Assembly: GCF_018131185.1 (NCBI RefSeq)
Contig: NZ_JAFCJE010000005.1
Coordinates: 248,001 to 312,000 of the forward strand
Source: Bradyrhizobium diazoefficiens
GTDB lineage: Bacteria; Pseudomonadota; Alphaproteobacteria; Rhizobiales; Xanthobacteraceae
Direction: 5' to 3'
DNA length: 64,000 bases
Positions 9,930 to 17,587 of this stretch are shown one piece after another. The notes beneath the pieces were generated by a model. It saw only the letters and a list, made by a program, of their open reading frames with translations. It ran no database searches and was not told the DNA's origin. The position numbers were made by a program, and so were the translations under genes. Position 1 is the stretch's first letter. Every line of letters begins with the position of its first letter.

Positions 9930-10691
9930 ATGAACGTCATGGATACTCGCACGACTTCCGCGATGCTGTATCTCGACGGCGTGCACGTCTCGTTCGACGG
10001 CTTCCACGCCATCAACAATCTTTCGCTGACGCTCGAGCCCGGCGAGATGCGCGCCATCATCGGCCCCAACGGGGCCGGCAAGACCACGATGATGGACATC
10101 ATCACCGGCAAGACCAAGCCGGATGAGGGCACCGTGCTGTTCGACGGCGTCACCGATCTGACGCGCCTGGACGAGACCCGCATCGCCGAGCTCGGCATCG
10201 GCCGCAAGTTCCAGAAGCCGACCGTGTTCGAGAGCCAGACGGTGCAGGACAATCTCCTGCTTGCGCTCAATGTCGACCACTCGGTCCGCGGCACGCTGTT
10301 CTGGCGCGGCAGCAAGGCCGAGTCCGAGCGCATCGACAAGGTGCTGGAGACGATCCGTCTCACCGACGCCCGCAACCGTCTCGCAGGCAGCCTCAGCCAC
10401 GGCCAGAAGCAGTGGCTCGAGATCGGAATGCTGCTGGCGCAGGATCCGAAGCTGCTTCTCGTCGACGAACCGGTCGCCGGGATGACCGACGTCGAGACCC
10501 ATCTCACCGCCGAGCTGCTCAAGGAGATCAACAAGACACATACCGTGATGGTGGTCGAGCACGACATGACGTTCGTGCGCGAGCTCGGCGTCAAGGTTAC
10601 CTGCCTGCACGAAGGCACGGTGCTGGCGGAAGGAACCATCGACCAGGTCTCGTCCAACGAGCGGGTCATTGAAGTTTATCTGGGGCGCTGA
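9930..10691 (+). CDS. urtD: Urea ABC transporter ATP-binding protein UrtD
   Basis: 253 residues from ATG 9930; an open extension upstream runs through the urtC 3' end and is ignored. It is a LivG-type ATPase. Walker A is GPNGAGKTT, the signature is LSHGQKQWLEIGMLLA (LSHGQ replaces the usual LSGGQ, which is normal for UrtD), Walker B is LLLVDEPVAGM, and the switch histidine is in VVEHDM. With UrtE it powers urea uptake. It ends one base before a GTG that could also start urtE. Confidence 0.95.
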   Translation: MNVMDTRTTSAMLYLDGVHVSFDGFHAINNLSLTLEPGEMRAIIGPNGAGKTTMMDIITGKTKPDEGTVLFDGVTDLTRLDETRIAELGIGRKFQKPTVFESQTVQDNLLLALNVDHSVRGTLFWRGSKAESERIDKVLETIRLTDARNRLAGSLSHGQKQWLEIGMLLAQDPKLLLVDEPVAGMTDVETHLTAELLKEINKTHTVMVVEHDMTFVRELGVKVTCLHEGTVLAEGTIDQVSSNERVIEVYLGR

Positions 10692-10694
10692 GTG

Positions 10695-11390
10695 ATGCTT
10701 GAGGTCAAGGACATCAACCTGTTCTACGGCGCGGCGCAGGCGCTGCGCGGCGTCTCCATCGCGGCCGAGCCGGGCAAGGTCACTTGCGTGCTCGGGCGCA
10801 ACGGCGTCGGCAAGACGTCGCTGTTGCGCGCGATGGTCGGGCAATATCCGATCTCGTCGGGTGCGATCGTGCTCGACGGCAGCGACATCACGGCCCTGAA
10901 GCCCTATGAGCGGGCGCGTAAGGGCATCGGCTTCGTGCCGCAGGGCCGCGAGATTTTTCCGCTGCTGACGGTCGAGGAAAACCTCAAGACCGGCTTCGGT
11001 CCGCTCAAGCGCGAGGACAGGCACATTCCGGACGACGTATTCTCGCTGTTTCCGGTGCTGCAGTCCATGTTGGGCCGGCGCGGCGGCGATCTCTCCGGTG
11101 GTCAGCAGCAGCAGCTCGCGATAGGCCGCGCACTGGTGATGCGACCAAAATTGCTGCTGCTCGACGAGCCGACCGAGGGCATCCAGCCCTCGATCATCAA
11201 GGACATCGGCCGTGCGATCTCGTACCTGCGCAATCTCGGCAACATCGCCATCGTGCTGGTCGAACAATATCTCGACTTTGCCTGCGAACTCGGCGACAGT
11301 TTCGCCGTGATGGATCGCGGCGCGGTGAAGTTCAGCTGCGACCGCTCCAATCTCGATCCGGGCGAGATCAGCCGCCAGATGGCGCTGTAA
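10695..11390 (+). CDS. urtE: Urea ABC transporter ATP-binding protein UrtE
   Basis: 231 residues from ATG 10695; an adjacent GTG at 10692 would add one residue. It is a LivF-type ATPase with Walker A GRNGVGKTSLL, Q-loop region FVPQGREIFPLLTVEENL, signature LSGGQQQQLAIGRAL, Walker B LLLLDEPTEGIQPS and switch histidine replaced by Gln in VLVEQYLDF, as usual for LivF/UrtE. It forms the ATPase pair with UrtD. ureD begins 31 bases downstream, so uptake and hydrolysis genes form one unit. Confidence 0.95.
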   Translation: MLEVKDINLFYGAAQALRGVSIAAEPGKVTCVLGRNGVGKTSLLRAMVGQYPISSGAIVLDGSDITALKPYERARKGIGFVPQGREIFPLLTVEENLKTGFGPLKREDRHIPDDVFSLFPVLQSMLGRRGGDLSGGQQQQLAIGRALVMRPKLLLLDEPTEGIQPSIIKDIGRAISYLRNLGNIAIVLVEQYLDFACELGDSFAVMDRGAVKFSCDRSNLDPGEISRQMAL

Positions 11391-11421
11391 GCCATTCTGC
11401 CGCGATCGGCTGGGGAGGCGG

Positions 11422-12252
11422 ATGCGCAGCGACGTTTTGGTCACGTCAGGGGTTTTCGAGGCGAACCGGGCCCGCGGCGCGGTGCGCTTCGACGTGCATG
11501 CGCGCGATGGTGTGACACGGCGCGGGACTTTGCATGAATCCGGCTCGTTGCGCGTGCGCTTTCCTTCGCCGGAAGACGACGGACTCTCCGGCGTGTTCGT
11601 CAACACGGCCGGCGGCGTTGCCGGCGGCGATCGCTTCGACATCGAGATCTCGGCGGCGGATCGCTCGCGGCTGACCTTGACGACGGCGGCGGCCGAAAAG
11701 GTCTATCGCGCGCCGGGCGCGGCGGCGCAGCTCGGCATCGCGCTGAAGGTCGGCGCAGGCGCGCATTTGTCTTGGCTGCCGCAGGAAACCATCCTGTTCG
11801 ACCGCGCGCGGGTCCATCGCTGCTTCGACATCGAACTCGACGAGGCGGCCTCGCTGCTCCTTTGTGAAATTGTCGTATTCGGCCGGATCGCTATGGGCGA
11901 GCGGATGGAGCAGGGCGAGTTCGTCGATCGCTGGCGGCTGCGTCGCGGCGGCAGGCTGGTATTCGCCGAGACGGTCCGGCTCGACGGCGATATCGGCGCA
12001 AGACTTGGGCGATCTGCCGTGGCCAAAACCGGTGCCGCGATCGGGACCGCTCTGATCGTGCCCGGTGACGAGACACTGGTCGAGCGCATTCGGGAGGCTT
12101 CGGAGTCGTTCTCCGGCGAGGTCGGAATCTCCTCGTGGAATGGCTTTGCAATGGCGCGGTTCTGTGCCCAAGATGCGGCGCGCTTGCGCGCCGACATGAT
12201 GGCCGTGCTGGCGCGCACCGGTGCGGCCCTGCCGCGGCTCTGGCTGAACTGA
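11422..12252 (+). CDS. ureD: Urease accessory protein UreD
   Basis: 276 residues. The UreD/UreH scaffold that binds apo-urease and, with UreF and UreG, forms the channel guiding nickel to the active site. Family hallmarks are visible: VNTAGGVAGGDRF (residues ~59-71), TTAAAEKVYR, SWLPQETILFDRARV and RWRLRRGGRLVFAE. The start ATG follows a GGGGAGG ribosome site. It is the first urease gene after urtE, and ureA follows 37 bases after its stop. Confidence 0.95.
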   Translation: MRSDVLVTSGVFEANRARGAVRFDVHARDGVTRRGTLHESGSLRVRFPSPEDDGLSGVFVNTAGGVAGGDRFDIEISAADRSRLTLTTAAAEKVYRAPGAAAQLGIALKVGAGAHLSWLPQETILFDRARVHRCFDIELDEAASLLLCEIVVFGRIAMGERMEQGEFVDRWRLRRGGRLVFAETVRLDGDIGARLGRSAVAKTGAAIGTALIVPGDETLVERIREASESFSGEVGISSWNGFAMARFCAQDAARLRADMMAVLARTGAALPRLWLN

Positions 12253-12289
12253 CTGGCTGAATTGACGAGTTGAACGGAAGAGATTCTGC

Positions 12290-12592
12290 ATGAACCTGTC
12301 TCCCCGCGAAAAGGACAAGCTTTTGATCTCGATGGCGGCGATCGTGGCGCGCCGCAGGCTGGATCGCGGCGTCAAGCTCAACCATCCCGAGGCGATCGCG
12401 ATCATCTCCGATTTCATCCTCGAAGGTGCGCGCGACGGCCGCACCGTCGCCGAGCTGATGCAATCCGGCGCGCAGGTTCTCACCCGCGACCAGGTGATGC
12501 CGGGCATTCCCGAGATGATTCACGACATCCAGGTCGAGGCGACCTTTCCGGACGGGACGAAGCTCGTGACCGTGCATGAGCCAATCAGGTAG
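12290..12592 (+). CDS. ureA: Urease subunit gamma
   Basis: 100 residues, the standard length. Recognisable by MNLSPREKDKLLI at the start, ARRRLDRGVKLNHPEAIA and VPGIPEMI-like VMPGIPEMIHDIQVEATFPDGTKLV at the end. It is the smallest of the three structural subunits of the nickel urease, which converts urea to ammonia and carbamate in the cytoplasm. ureB begins 9 bases downstream. Confidence 0.97.
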   Translation: MNLSPREKDKLLISMAAIVARRRLDRGVKLNHPEAIAIISDFILEGARDGRTVAELMQSGAQVLTRDQVMPGIPEMIHDIQVEATFPDGTKLVTVHEPIR

Positions 12593-12601
12593 GAGCGCGA
12601 C

Positions 12602-12907
12602 ATGATCCCCGGCGAACTCTTCATCCAGAACGGCGAGATCGAGCTCAATGCCGGCCGCAAGACCGTGACGCTAACGGTGGCCAACACCGGCGATCGCCCG
12701 ATCCAGGTCGGCTCGCACTATCATTTCTTCGAAACCAACCCGGCCCTGAAGTTCGACCGCAAGAAAGCTCGTGGCATGCGCCTCGACATCGCCGCCGGCA
12801 CGGCAGTCCGCTTCGAGCCCGGCCAGACCCGCGACGTGCAACTCGTCGCGGTGGCGGGGAAGAAGACGATTTACGGCTTCCGTGGCGACGTGATGGGGAA
12901 GCTGTGA
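12602..12907 (+). CDS. ureB: Urease subunit beta
   Basis: 101 residues, the usual size. Hallmarks are MIPGELF at the start, TVANTGDRPIQVGSHYHFFETNP and RLDIAAGTAVRFEPG. It packs with UreA and UreC in the (alpha-beta-gamma)3 enzyme. Normally ureC follows directly. Here about 1.1 kb containing a DUF559 cassette and a small alarmone hydrolase lies between ureB and ureC. Confidence 0.97.
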   Translation: MIPGELFIQNGEIELNAGRKTVTLTVANTGDRPIQVGSHYHFFETNPALKFDRKKARGMRLDIAAGTAVRFEPGQTRDVQLVAVAGKKTIYGFRGDVMGKL

Positions 12908-12950
12908 CGTAAGCCGAGGCGAGTGCCGTGGTCCACAGTGAGGTTAGCAC

Positions 12951-13000
12951 GCCGGTCGGGCTCCCTCCCCCCTTGCGGGGGAGGGTTGGGGAGAGGGGTA
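12951..13000. repeat. Left arm of ~50-bp inverted repeat around the DUF559 gene
   Basis: Bases 12962-13000 are the reverse complement of 13361-13399 with a single mismatch, and weaker similarity (8 of 10) continues out to 12951/13410. The arm itself contains a 9-bp hairpin, CCCTCCCCC with GGGGGAGGG around CTTGC. Its inner end supplies the GGGGAGAGGGG purine run that can act as ribosome site, and its last base is the A of the DUF559 start codon. Confidence 0.92.
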
Positions 13001-13467
13001 TGCCACACGACGAGGCCCCTCAGTTGCAAAGAACCCGCGCCAAGCGACTGAGGCGCGAGATGACTCGCGCGGAGACGCTGCTGTGGCGCTACCTGAAGGC
13101 CGATCGCCTCGCGGGCCTGGCCTTTCGCCGTCAAACACCCATGGGCCCCTACATCGCCGATTTCGTCGCTCATTCCTGCAAGCTCATCGTTGAGCTCGAT
13201 GGTGAGAGCCACGATTTCGAAGACCGCGTACGCCACGATGAGCGACGCGACCAATGGTTCGTATCCCGCGGATACCGTGTGCTGCGTTTCACCAACGACG
13301 ACGTGATGAAAAATCTCGAGGGGGTTGTTCTTTCCATTATCGAAGCAGCGGAGCAAGCGGTACCCCTCTCCCTAACCCTCCCCCGCAAGGGGGGAGGGAA
13401 CCCGTCCAGCGATGCGTCCCTGACTGATGACAAGAGTGGCGCGTCTCCCGGCGTCGAGGAGGCATGA
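13000..13467 (+). CDS. DUF559 domain endonuclease-like protein
   Basis: 155 residues from ATG 13000, chosen because similarity begins right after it; the frame is open upstream through the repeat. The DUF559 domain (about residues 10-115) is a Vsr/PD-(D/E)XK-like fold. Visible elements are LRREMTRAETLLWRYLK, FRRQTPMGPYIADF (the D of the nuclease core), KLIVELDGESHDF (ExD with following His) and RGYRVLRFTNDDVMKN. Function is unproven for this family; a DNA-acting role is inferred from the fold. The last ~35 residues are encoded by the right repeat and beyond and look non-domain. It overlaps the ribosome site of the next gene. It appears to be a mobile cassette, not a urease factor. Confidence 0.85.
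   Translation: MPHDEAPQLQRTRAKRLRREMTRAETLLWRYLKADRLAGLAFRRQTPMGPYIADFVAHSCKLIVELDGESHDFEDRVRHDERRDQWFVSRGYRVLRFTNDDVMKNLEGVVLSIIEAAEQAVPLSLTLPRKGGGNPSSDASLTDDKSGASPGVEEA
13361..13410. repeat. Right arm of ~50-bp inverted repeat around the DUF559 gene
   Basis: Mirror copy of the arm at 12951-13000, inverted, with one mismatch over the inner 39 bases. It lies inside the DUF559 reading frame and encodes the low-complexity tail PLSLTLPRKGGG. The distance between outer ends is about 460 bp. I see no clear direct duplication of flanking bases. Confidence 0.92.
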
Positions 13468-13469
13468 TC

Positions 13470-14009
13470 ATGCTGTCCCCCATCCGCCTCGTTTCAGAAG
13501 CTGCCGAGCTCGCCGCGCATCGTCATAACGGCATGGCGCGCAAGGGCCGCGGCAAAGAGCCCTATACCAATCATCTCGCCGAGGTCGCGAACCTGCTCGC
13601 GACTGCGACCGACGGTGCTGATGCCGAGTTGGTCGCGGCTGGCTGGCTGCACGACACCATCGAGGACACTGACACCACGCGCGAGGAGCTTGCGTACAGA
13701 TTTTCGGAGCGTGTCGCCTCGCTCGTCGCCGAGTGCACCGACGACATGAGCTTGCCGAAAGCGCAGCGGCGGCAGAAGCAGATCGAGGACGCGCCCAACA
13801 AATCGCCGGGTGCCAAGCTGATCAAGATCGCCGACAAGATCAGCAATACAGGGGCGCGCATTCGCACCGACCTGAGCGCCGAGGAGCGTGATGATCTCGC
13901 CGATTACATCGGCTGGGCCACGCAGGTCGTTGCGGGCTGCCGCGGCGGCAATGTCTGGCTCGACGAGAAATTCGATGATGCCGTGAAAGCAGCGAGGGCC
14001 TTGCTGTGA
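13470..14009 (+). CDS. Small alarmone hydrolase, MESH1-like HD-domain protein
   Basis: 179 residues from ATG 13470. That ATG is 7 bases after a GAGGAGG ribosome site (13456-13462); the ATG at 13464 is only one base from it. It is a single RelA/SpoT-type HD hydrolase domain with no synthetase or TGS/ACT part. Metal and catalytic residues are all present: His35, His61-Asp62 and Glu65-Asp66 in WLHDTIEDTDTT, and Asp122 with Asn126 in KIADKISN. Length and numbering match animal MESH1, which hydrolyses (p)ppGpp and NADPH. It probably removes the 3'-diphosphate from (p)ppGpp or a related nucleotide. It is coupled to the DUF559 gene and lies 34 bases before ureC, so it is expressed with urease. Confidence 0.88.
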   Translation: MLSPIRLVSEAAELAAHRHNGMARKGRGKEPYTNHLAEVANLLATATDGADAELVAAGWLHDTIEDTDTTREELAYRFSERVASLVAECTDDMSLPKAQRRQKQIEDAPNKSPGAKLIKIADKISNTGARIRTDLSAEERDDLADYIGWATQVVAGCRGGNVWLDEKFDDAVKAARALL

Positions 14010-14043
14010 CCCACCAAACATTCAAACGCAAACGGGGCTTGTG

Positions 14044-15759
14044 ATGTCCGTCAAGATGAAGCGTTCTGTCTACGCCGACATGTTCGGCCCGACCACCGGC
14101 GACAAGGTGCGGCTCGCCGACACCGATCTCATCATCGAGGTCGAGAAGGATTTCACCACCTATGGCGAGGAGGTTAAGTTCGGCGGTGGCAAGGTGATCC
14201 GCGACGGCATGGGGCAGTCGCAGGTCACCAACAAGCAGGGCGCGGCCGACACCGTCATCACCAATGCGCTGATCGTCGATCACTGGGGCATCGTGAAGGC
14301 GGACGTCGCCATCAAGGACGGCATGATCGCCGGCATCGGCAAGGCCGGCAATCCTGACATCCAACCGGGCGTGACCATCATCATCGGCCCCGGCACCGAC
14401 GTGATCGCGGGCGAAGGCAAGATACTCACCGCCGGCGGGTTCGACAGCCACATCCATTTCATCTGCCCGCAGCAGATCGAGCACGCGCTCATGTCGGGCG
14501 TCACCTCGATGCTCGGCGGCGGCACCGGCCCCTCGCATGGCACCTTCGCCACCACCTGTACACCGGGCCCGTGGCACATCGCGCGGATGATCCAGTCGTT
14601 CGACGCCTTCCCGGTCAATCTCGGCATTTCCGGCAAGGGCAACGCATCACGCCCGGCCGCACTGGTCGAGATGATCAAGGCCGGCGCCTGCGCGCTGAAG
14701 CTGCACGAGGATTGGGGCACGACGCCGGCGGCGATCGACAACTGCCTGTCGGTGGCCGATGCTCACGACATCCAGGTGATGATCCACACCGACACGCTGA
14801 ACGAGTCCGGCTTCGTCGAGGACACCATCAAGGCCTTCAAGGGTCGCACCATCCACGCCTTCCACACCGAGGGCGCCGGCGGCGGCCATGCCCCTGATAT
14901 CATCAAGGTCGCCGGGCTCAAAAACGTGCTGCCGTCCTCGACCAACCCGACGCGGCCCTTTACGCGCAACACCATCGACGAGCATCTGGACATGCTGATG
15001 GTGTGCCACCACCTCGATCCCTCGATCGCCGAAGATCTCGCCTTCGCCGAGAGCCGTATCCGCAAGGAAACCATCGCTGCCGAGGACATCCTGCACGATC
15101 TTGGCGCACTATCGATGATGTCCTCGGACTCGCAGGCCATGGGCCGGCTCGGCGAGGTCATCATCCGGACCTGGCAGACCGCCGACAAGATGAAGAAGCA
15201 GCGTGGGGCGTTGCCGCAGGACAAGGGCAAGGACAACGACAACTTTCGCGTCAAGCGCTACATCGCCAAATACACCATCAATCCGGCGATCGCGCATGGC
15301 GTGTCGAAACTGATCGGCTCCGTGGAGAAGGGCAAGCTCGCCGATCTCGTGCTGTGGTCGCCCGCCTTCTTCGGCGTCAAGCCGGATTGCATCGTCAAGG
15401 GCGGCAGCATCGTGGCCGCGCCCATGGGCGATCCGAATGCCTCGATCCCGACACCGCAGCCGGTGCACTATCAGCCGATGTTCGGCGCCTACGGTAAGGC
15501 GCGCACGGCATCCTCCGTGGTGTTCACCTCTAAGGCTGCCGTCACCGGCGGCCTCGCGCGAAAGCTCGGCATCGACAAGAAGCTCTATGCCGTCCAGAAC
15601 ACCCGCGGCAGGATCTCCAAGAAAAGCATGATCCACAACGACGCCACGCCCAATATCGAGGTCGATCCCGAGACCTACGAGGTGCGGGCCGATGGCGAGC
15701 TGCTCACCTGCGCCCCCGCCGAAGTGCTGCCGATGGCGCAGCGATATTTCATGTACTGA
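14044..15759 (+). CDS. ureC: Urease subunit alpha (catalytic)
   Basis: 571 residues from ATG 14044 (a GTG at 14041 is just before it). It is a nickel-dependent amidohydrolase. The ligands are all present: His136 and His138 (HIHF), carbamylated Lys219 (ALKLHEDWG), His248 (MIHTDTLNE), His274 (FHTEGAGGGHAPD) and Asp362 (SSDSQAMGR). The mobile flap containing MVCHHLD is intact. These positions are offset by two from the Klebsiella enzyme. It hydrolyses urea to ammonia and carbamate in the cytoplasm. It is separated from ureAB by two unrelated genes but is on the same strand and probably on the same transcript. Confidence 0.98.
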   Translation: MSVKMKRSVYADMFGPTTGDKVRLADTDLIIEVEKDFTTYGEEVKFGGGKVIRDGMGQSQVTNKQGAADTVITNALIVDHWGIVKADVAIKDGMIAGIGKAGNPDIQPGVTIIIGPGTDVIAGEGKILTAGGFDSHIHFICPQQIEHALMSGVTSMLGGGTGPSHGTFATTCTPGPWHIARMIQSFDAFPVNLGISGKGNASRPAALVEMIKAGACALKLHEDWGTTPAAIDNCLSVADAHDIQVMIHTDTLNESGFVEDTIKAFKGRTIHAFHTEGAGGGHAPDIIKVAGLKNVLPSSTNPTRPFTRNTIDEHLDMLMVCHHLDPSIAEDLAFAESRIRKETIAAEDILHDLGALSMMSSDSQAMGRLGEVIIRTWQTADKMKKQRGALPQDKGKDNDNFRVKRYIAKYTINPAIAHGVSKLIGSVEKGKLADLVLWSPAFFGVKPDCIVKGGSIVAAPMGDPNASIPTPQPVHYQPMFGAYGKARTASSVVFTSKAAVTGGLARKLGIDKKLYAVQNTRGRISKKSMIHNDATPNIEVDPETYEVRADGELLTCAPAEVLPMAQRYFMY

Positions 15760-15884
15760 AATAGCGCCTCAACGTATGTCCTGGTACGTGTCCAGGATGG
15801 CCTTTCCGGTGTTGCGTTCGATCCCGCCTGGTCTAATGTCCCGCCCGGTATCGTAACCCAGAAGAAAAGCCGGGAGGATTTCTC

Positions 15885-16184
15885 GTGATCTACGTCGTTG
15901 CTACCTTGACCATCAAGCCCGAAACGCGCGCCGAATTCATTGCAGCCGCCACCGCCTGCATCAAGGAGACGCGGAAAGAGCCCGGCAATATCGCCTATGA
16001 CATGCATGAGAGCGTCACCGACCCCAGCAAGATGGTGTTCGTCGAGCAATGGGAGAATGCCGAGGCGCTGGTGCCGCATCGTGCCATGGAACACATGAAG
16101 ACCTTCGGTCGGGTCGCGGTGAAGTGCTTCACCGCGCCGCCGAAGATCGAGGTGATCACGCCCGAGAAGGTCGAGACACGGTAA
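15885..16184 (+). CDS. Antibiotic biosynthesis monooxygenase (ABM) family protein
   Basis: 99 residues from GTG 15885, which follows a GGGAGGA ribosome site. A single ferredoxin-like ABM domain resembling YgiN-type putative quinol monooxygenases: MIYVVATLTIKPETRAEF at the start, ETRKEPGNIAYDMHES and MVFVEQWENAEAL in the middle. Small dimers of this fold oxidise quinols or other aromatics without cofactors, or simply bind ligands. Nothing connects it chemically to urease. It sits between ureC (125 bp upstream) and ureE (14 bp downstream), so it is an operon guest of unknown role. Confidence 0.85.
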   Translation: MIYVVATLTIKPETRAEFIAAATACIKETRKEPGNIAYDMHESVTDPSKMVFVEQWENAEALVPHRAMEHMKTFGRVAVKCFTAPPKIEVITPEKVETR

Positions 16185-16198
16185 CAGGGTAAAAGCGC

Positions 16199-16837
16199 AT
16201 GATCCGGGCGACGCAGGTTAAGGGACAGCACCGCTTTACGGAAGCGCCGGCGGATACGGTCGTGCTCGATTTCGACGATCGGCACCGCCGCCGCATGGCG
16301 ATGACGGGGACGCGGGGGCTCGAATTCCTGCTCGACCTGGAGCACGCCGTCGCGCTGCGCGGCGGTGATGCGCTGGTACTGGAGGACGGAAGGCTGGTCG
16401 AGGTGGTCGCGGCGCCCGAGCCGCTGCTCGAGATCCGCGGCCACGATCCGCACCATCTGATCCGCGTCGGCTGGCATCTCGGCAATCGTCATCTGCCGAC
16501 GCAGATCATGGCCAAAGCCTTGCGCATCCGCCGTGACCACGTCATCGAAGCCATGGTGAAGGGGCTCGGCGCGCGCGTGATCGAGATCGAGGCGCCGTTC
16601 GATCCCGAAGGCGGCGCCTATGCCGATGCCGGCCACGCGCATGGGCACGACGACCATGCGCATCACGATCACGGCCATCATCATGATCACGATCACCATG
16701 ATCATCACGGCCACGATCATCATGTCCATGATCACGCCGCGCATGACCATGGGCACGATCACCACCATCACAACGACGAGCATTGCGACCATCCCGATCA
16801 TCACCACGGCCACACGCATGCTCATGACCACAAATGA
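16199..16837 (+). CDS. ureE: Urease accessory protein UreE, nickel metallochaperone with His-rich tail
   Basis: 212 residues. Residues 1-~140 are the UreE N-terminal and metal-binding domains, with GDALVLEDGRLVEV, HHLIRVGWHLGNRHLPTQI and VIEAMVKGLGARV. From about residue 143 to the end the protein is almost pure His/Asp/Gly; I count 36 histidines in some 70 residues. This tail binds and stores Ni(II) for delivery to UreG and urease. The coding DNA of the tail is made of short degenerate CATGATCAC-like repeats. The stop overlaps the ureF start. Confidence 0.95.
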   Translation: MIRATQVKGQHRFTEAPADTVVLDFDDRHRRRMAMTGTRGLEFLLDLEHAVALRGGDALVLEDGRLVEVVAAPEPLLEIRGHDPHHLIRVGWHLGNRHLPTQIMAKALRIRRDHVIEAMVKGLGARVIEIEAPFDPEGGAYADAGHAHGHDDHAHHDHGHHHDHDHHDHHGHDHHVHDHAAHDHGHDHHHHNDEHCDHPDHHHGHTHAHDHK

Positions 16838-17546
16838 GCCGGTCGGCGCCGGTGACCTCGCCGCGCGCGAGGCGGCGGCGCTGTACCGGTTGATGACCTG
16901 GTTGTCGCCCGCATTCCCGGTCGGCGGATTCTCCTACTCCAGCGGCATCGAATGGGCGGTCGAGGCCGGCGACATCACGGATACTGCGACGCTGGCGGAC
17001 TGGCTCGACGCGATGCTCTGCGACGGCTCCGGCTTCTGCGATGCGACGTTTCTGGTCCATGCCTATCGCGCCACGGAGGCGGGCGATGAGGTCACTTTGA
17101 ACGACATCGCAGAGCTCGCTGCTGCTTTCGTGCCGTCGCGCGAGCGGCAGCTGGAGACGAGCTCGCAGGGCCGCGCCTTCATCGACATCACCCGCGCCGC
17201 GTGGGATGCCGACGGCCTGGATGCCATGGTTGCGGCATGCCGCACGCCATTGGTCTATCCGGTCGCGGTCGGCGTGGTCGCGGCCAAGCACGGTGTGCCG
17301 CTGGCGCCGACGCTTCATGCCTTCCTGCATGCGCTGGTCTCGAACTGGATTTCCGCGGCCAGCCGGCTCATCCCGCTCGGCCAGACCGACAGCCAGCGCG
17401 TGCTGGTGAGGCTGGAAGCCATTGTGGCCGCGACCGCCAATCGTGCACTGAATGCGATATTGGACGATCTCGGCAGCGCGACCTTCCGCGCCGATCTCGC
17501 CAGCCTGCGGCACGAGACGCAATATACCAGGCTGTTTCGATCGTGA
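16824..17546 (+). CDS. ureF: Urease accessory protein UreF
   Basis: 240 residues from ATG 16824; ATG 16818 is equally possible. Both overlap the ureE 3' end. The frame is open further back through the His-repeat DNA, but that translation is an artefact of the repeat. It is all-helical UreF, recognised by MTWLSPAFPVGGFSYSSGIEWAVEAG, QTDSQRVL and LFRS at the end. UreF bridges UreD and UreG in the activation complex and gates GTP-dependent nickel transfer. ureG follows 41 bases downstream. Confidence 0.95.
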   Translation: MTTNEPVGAGDLAAREAAALYRLMTWLSPAFPVGGFSYSSGIEWAVEAGDITDTATLADWLDAMLCDGSGFCDATFLVHAYRATEAGDEVTLNDIAELAAAFVPSRERQLETSSQGRAFIDITRAAWDADGLDAMVAACRTPLVYPVAVGVVAAKHGVPLAPTLHAFLHALVSNWISAASRLIPLGQTDSQRVLVRLEAIVAATANRALNAILDDLGSATFRADLASLRHETQYTRLFRS

Positions 17547-17587
17547 GAGCGAGGCGGCCTTCAACCCATCGAGAGCGAGTAAATTCC

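Noticed and set aside
9242..11642. Long minus-strand frames across urtC-urtE
   Set aside because: They are shadows of the urt genes, with Arg/His/Asp-rich products and no ribosome sites.
12928..12999. A 24-residue extension of the DUF559 protein upstream of ATG 13000
   Set aside because: It is the translated left repeat arm, with no domain similarity. The purine run just before 13000 fits a ribosome site.
12940..13420. Target-site duplication around the DUF559 cassette
   Set aside because: Bases outside the two arms do not match in direct orientation, so no duplication can be claimed.
16620..16823. An N-terminal extension of UreF through the UreE histidine tail (Met/Thr/Ile-rich)
   Set aside because: It is the alternate frame of the His-codon repeats. 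UreF similarity starts only after 16818-16824.
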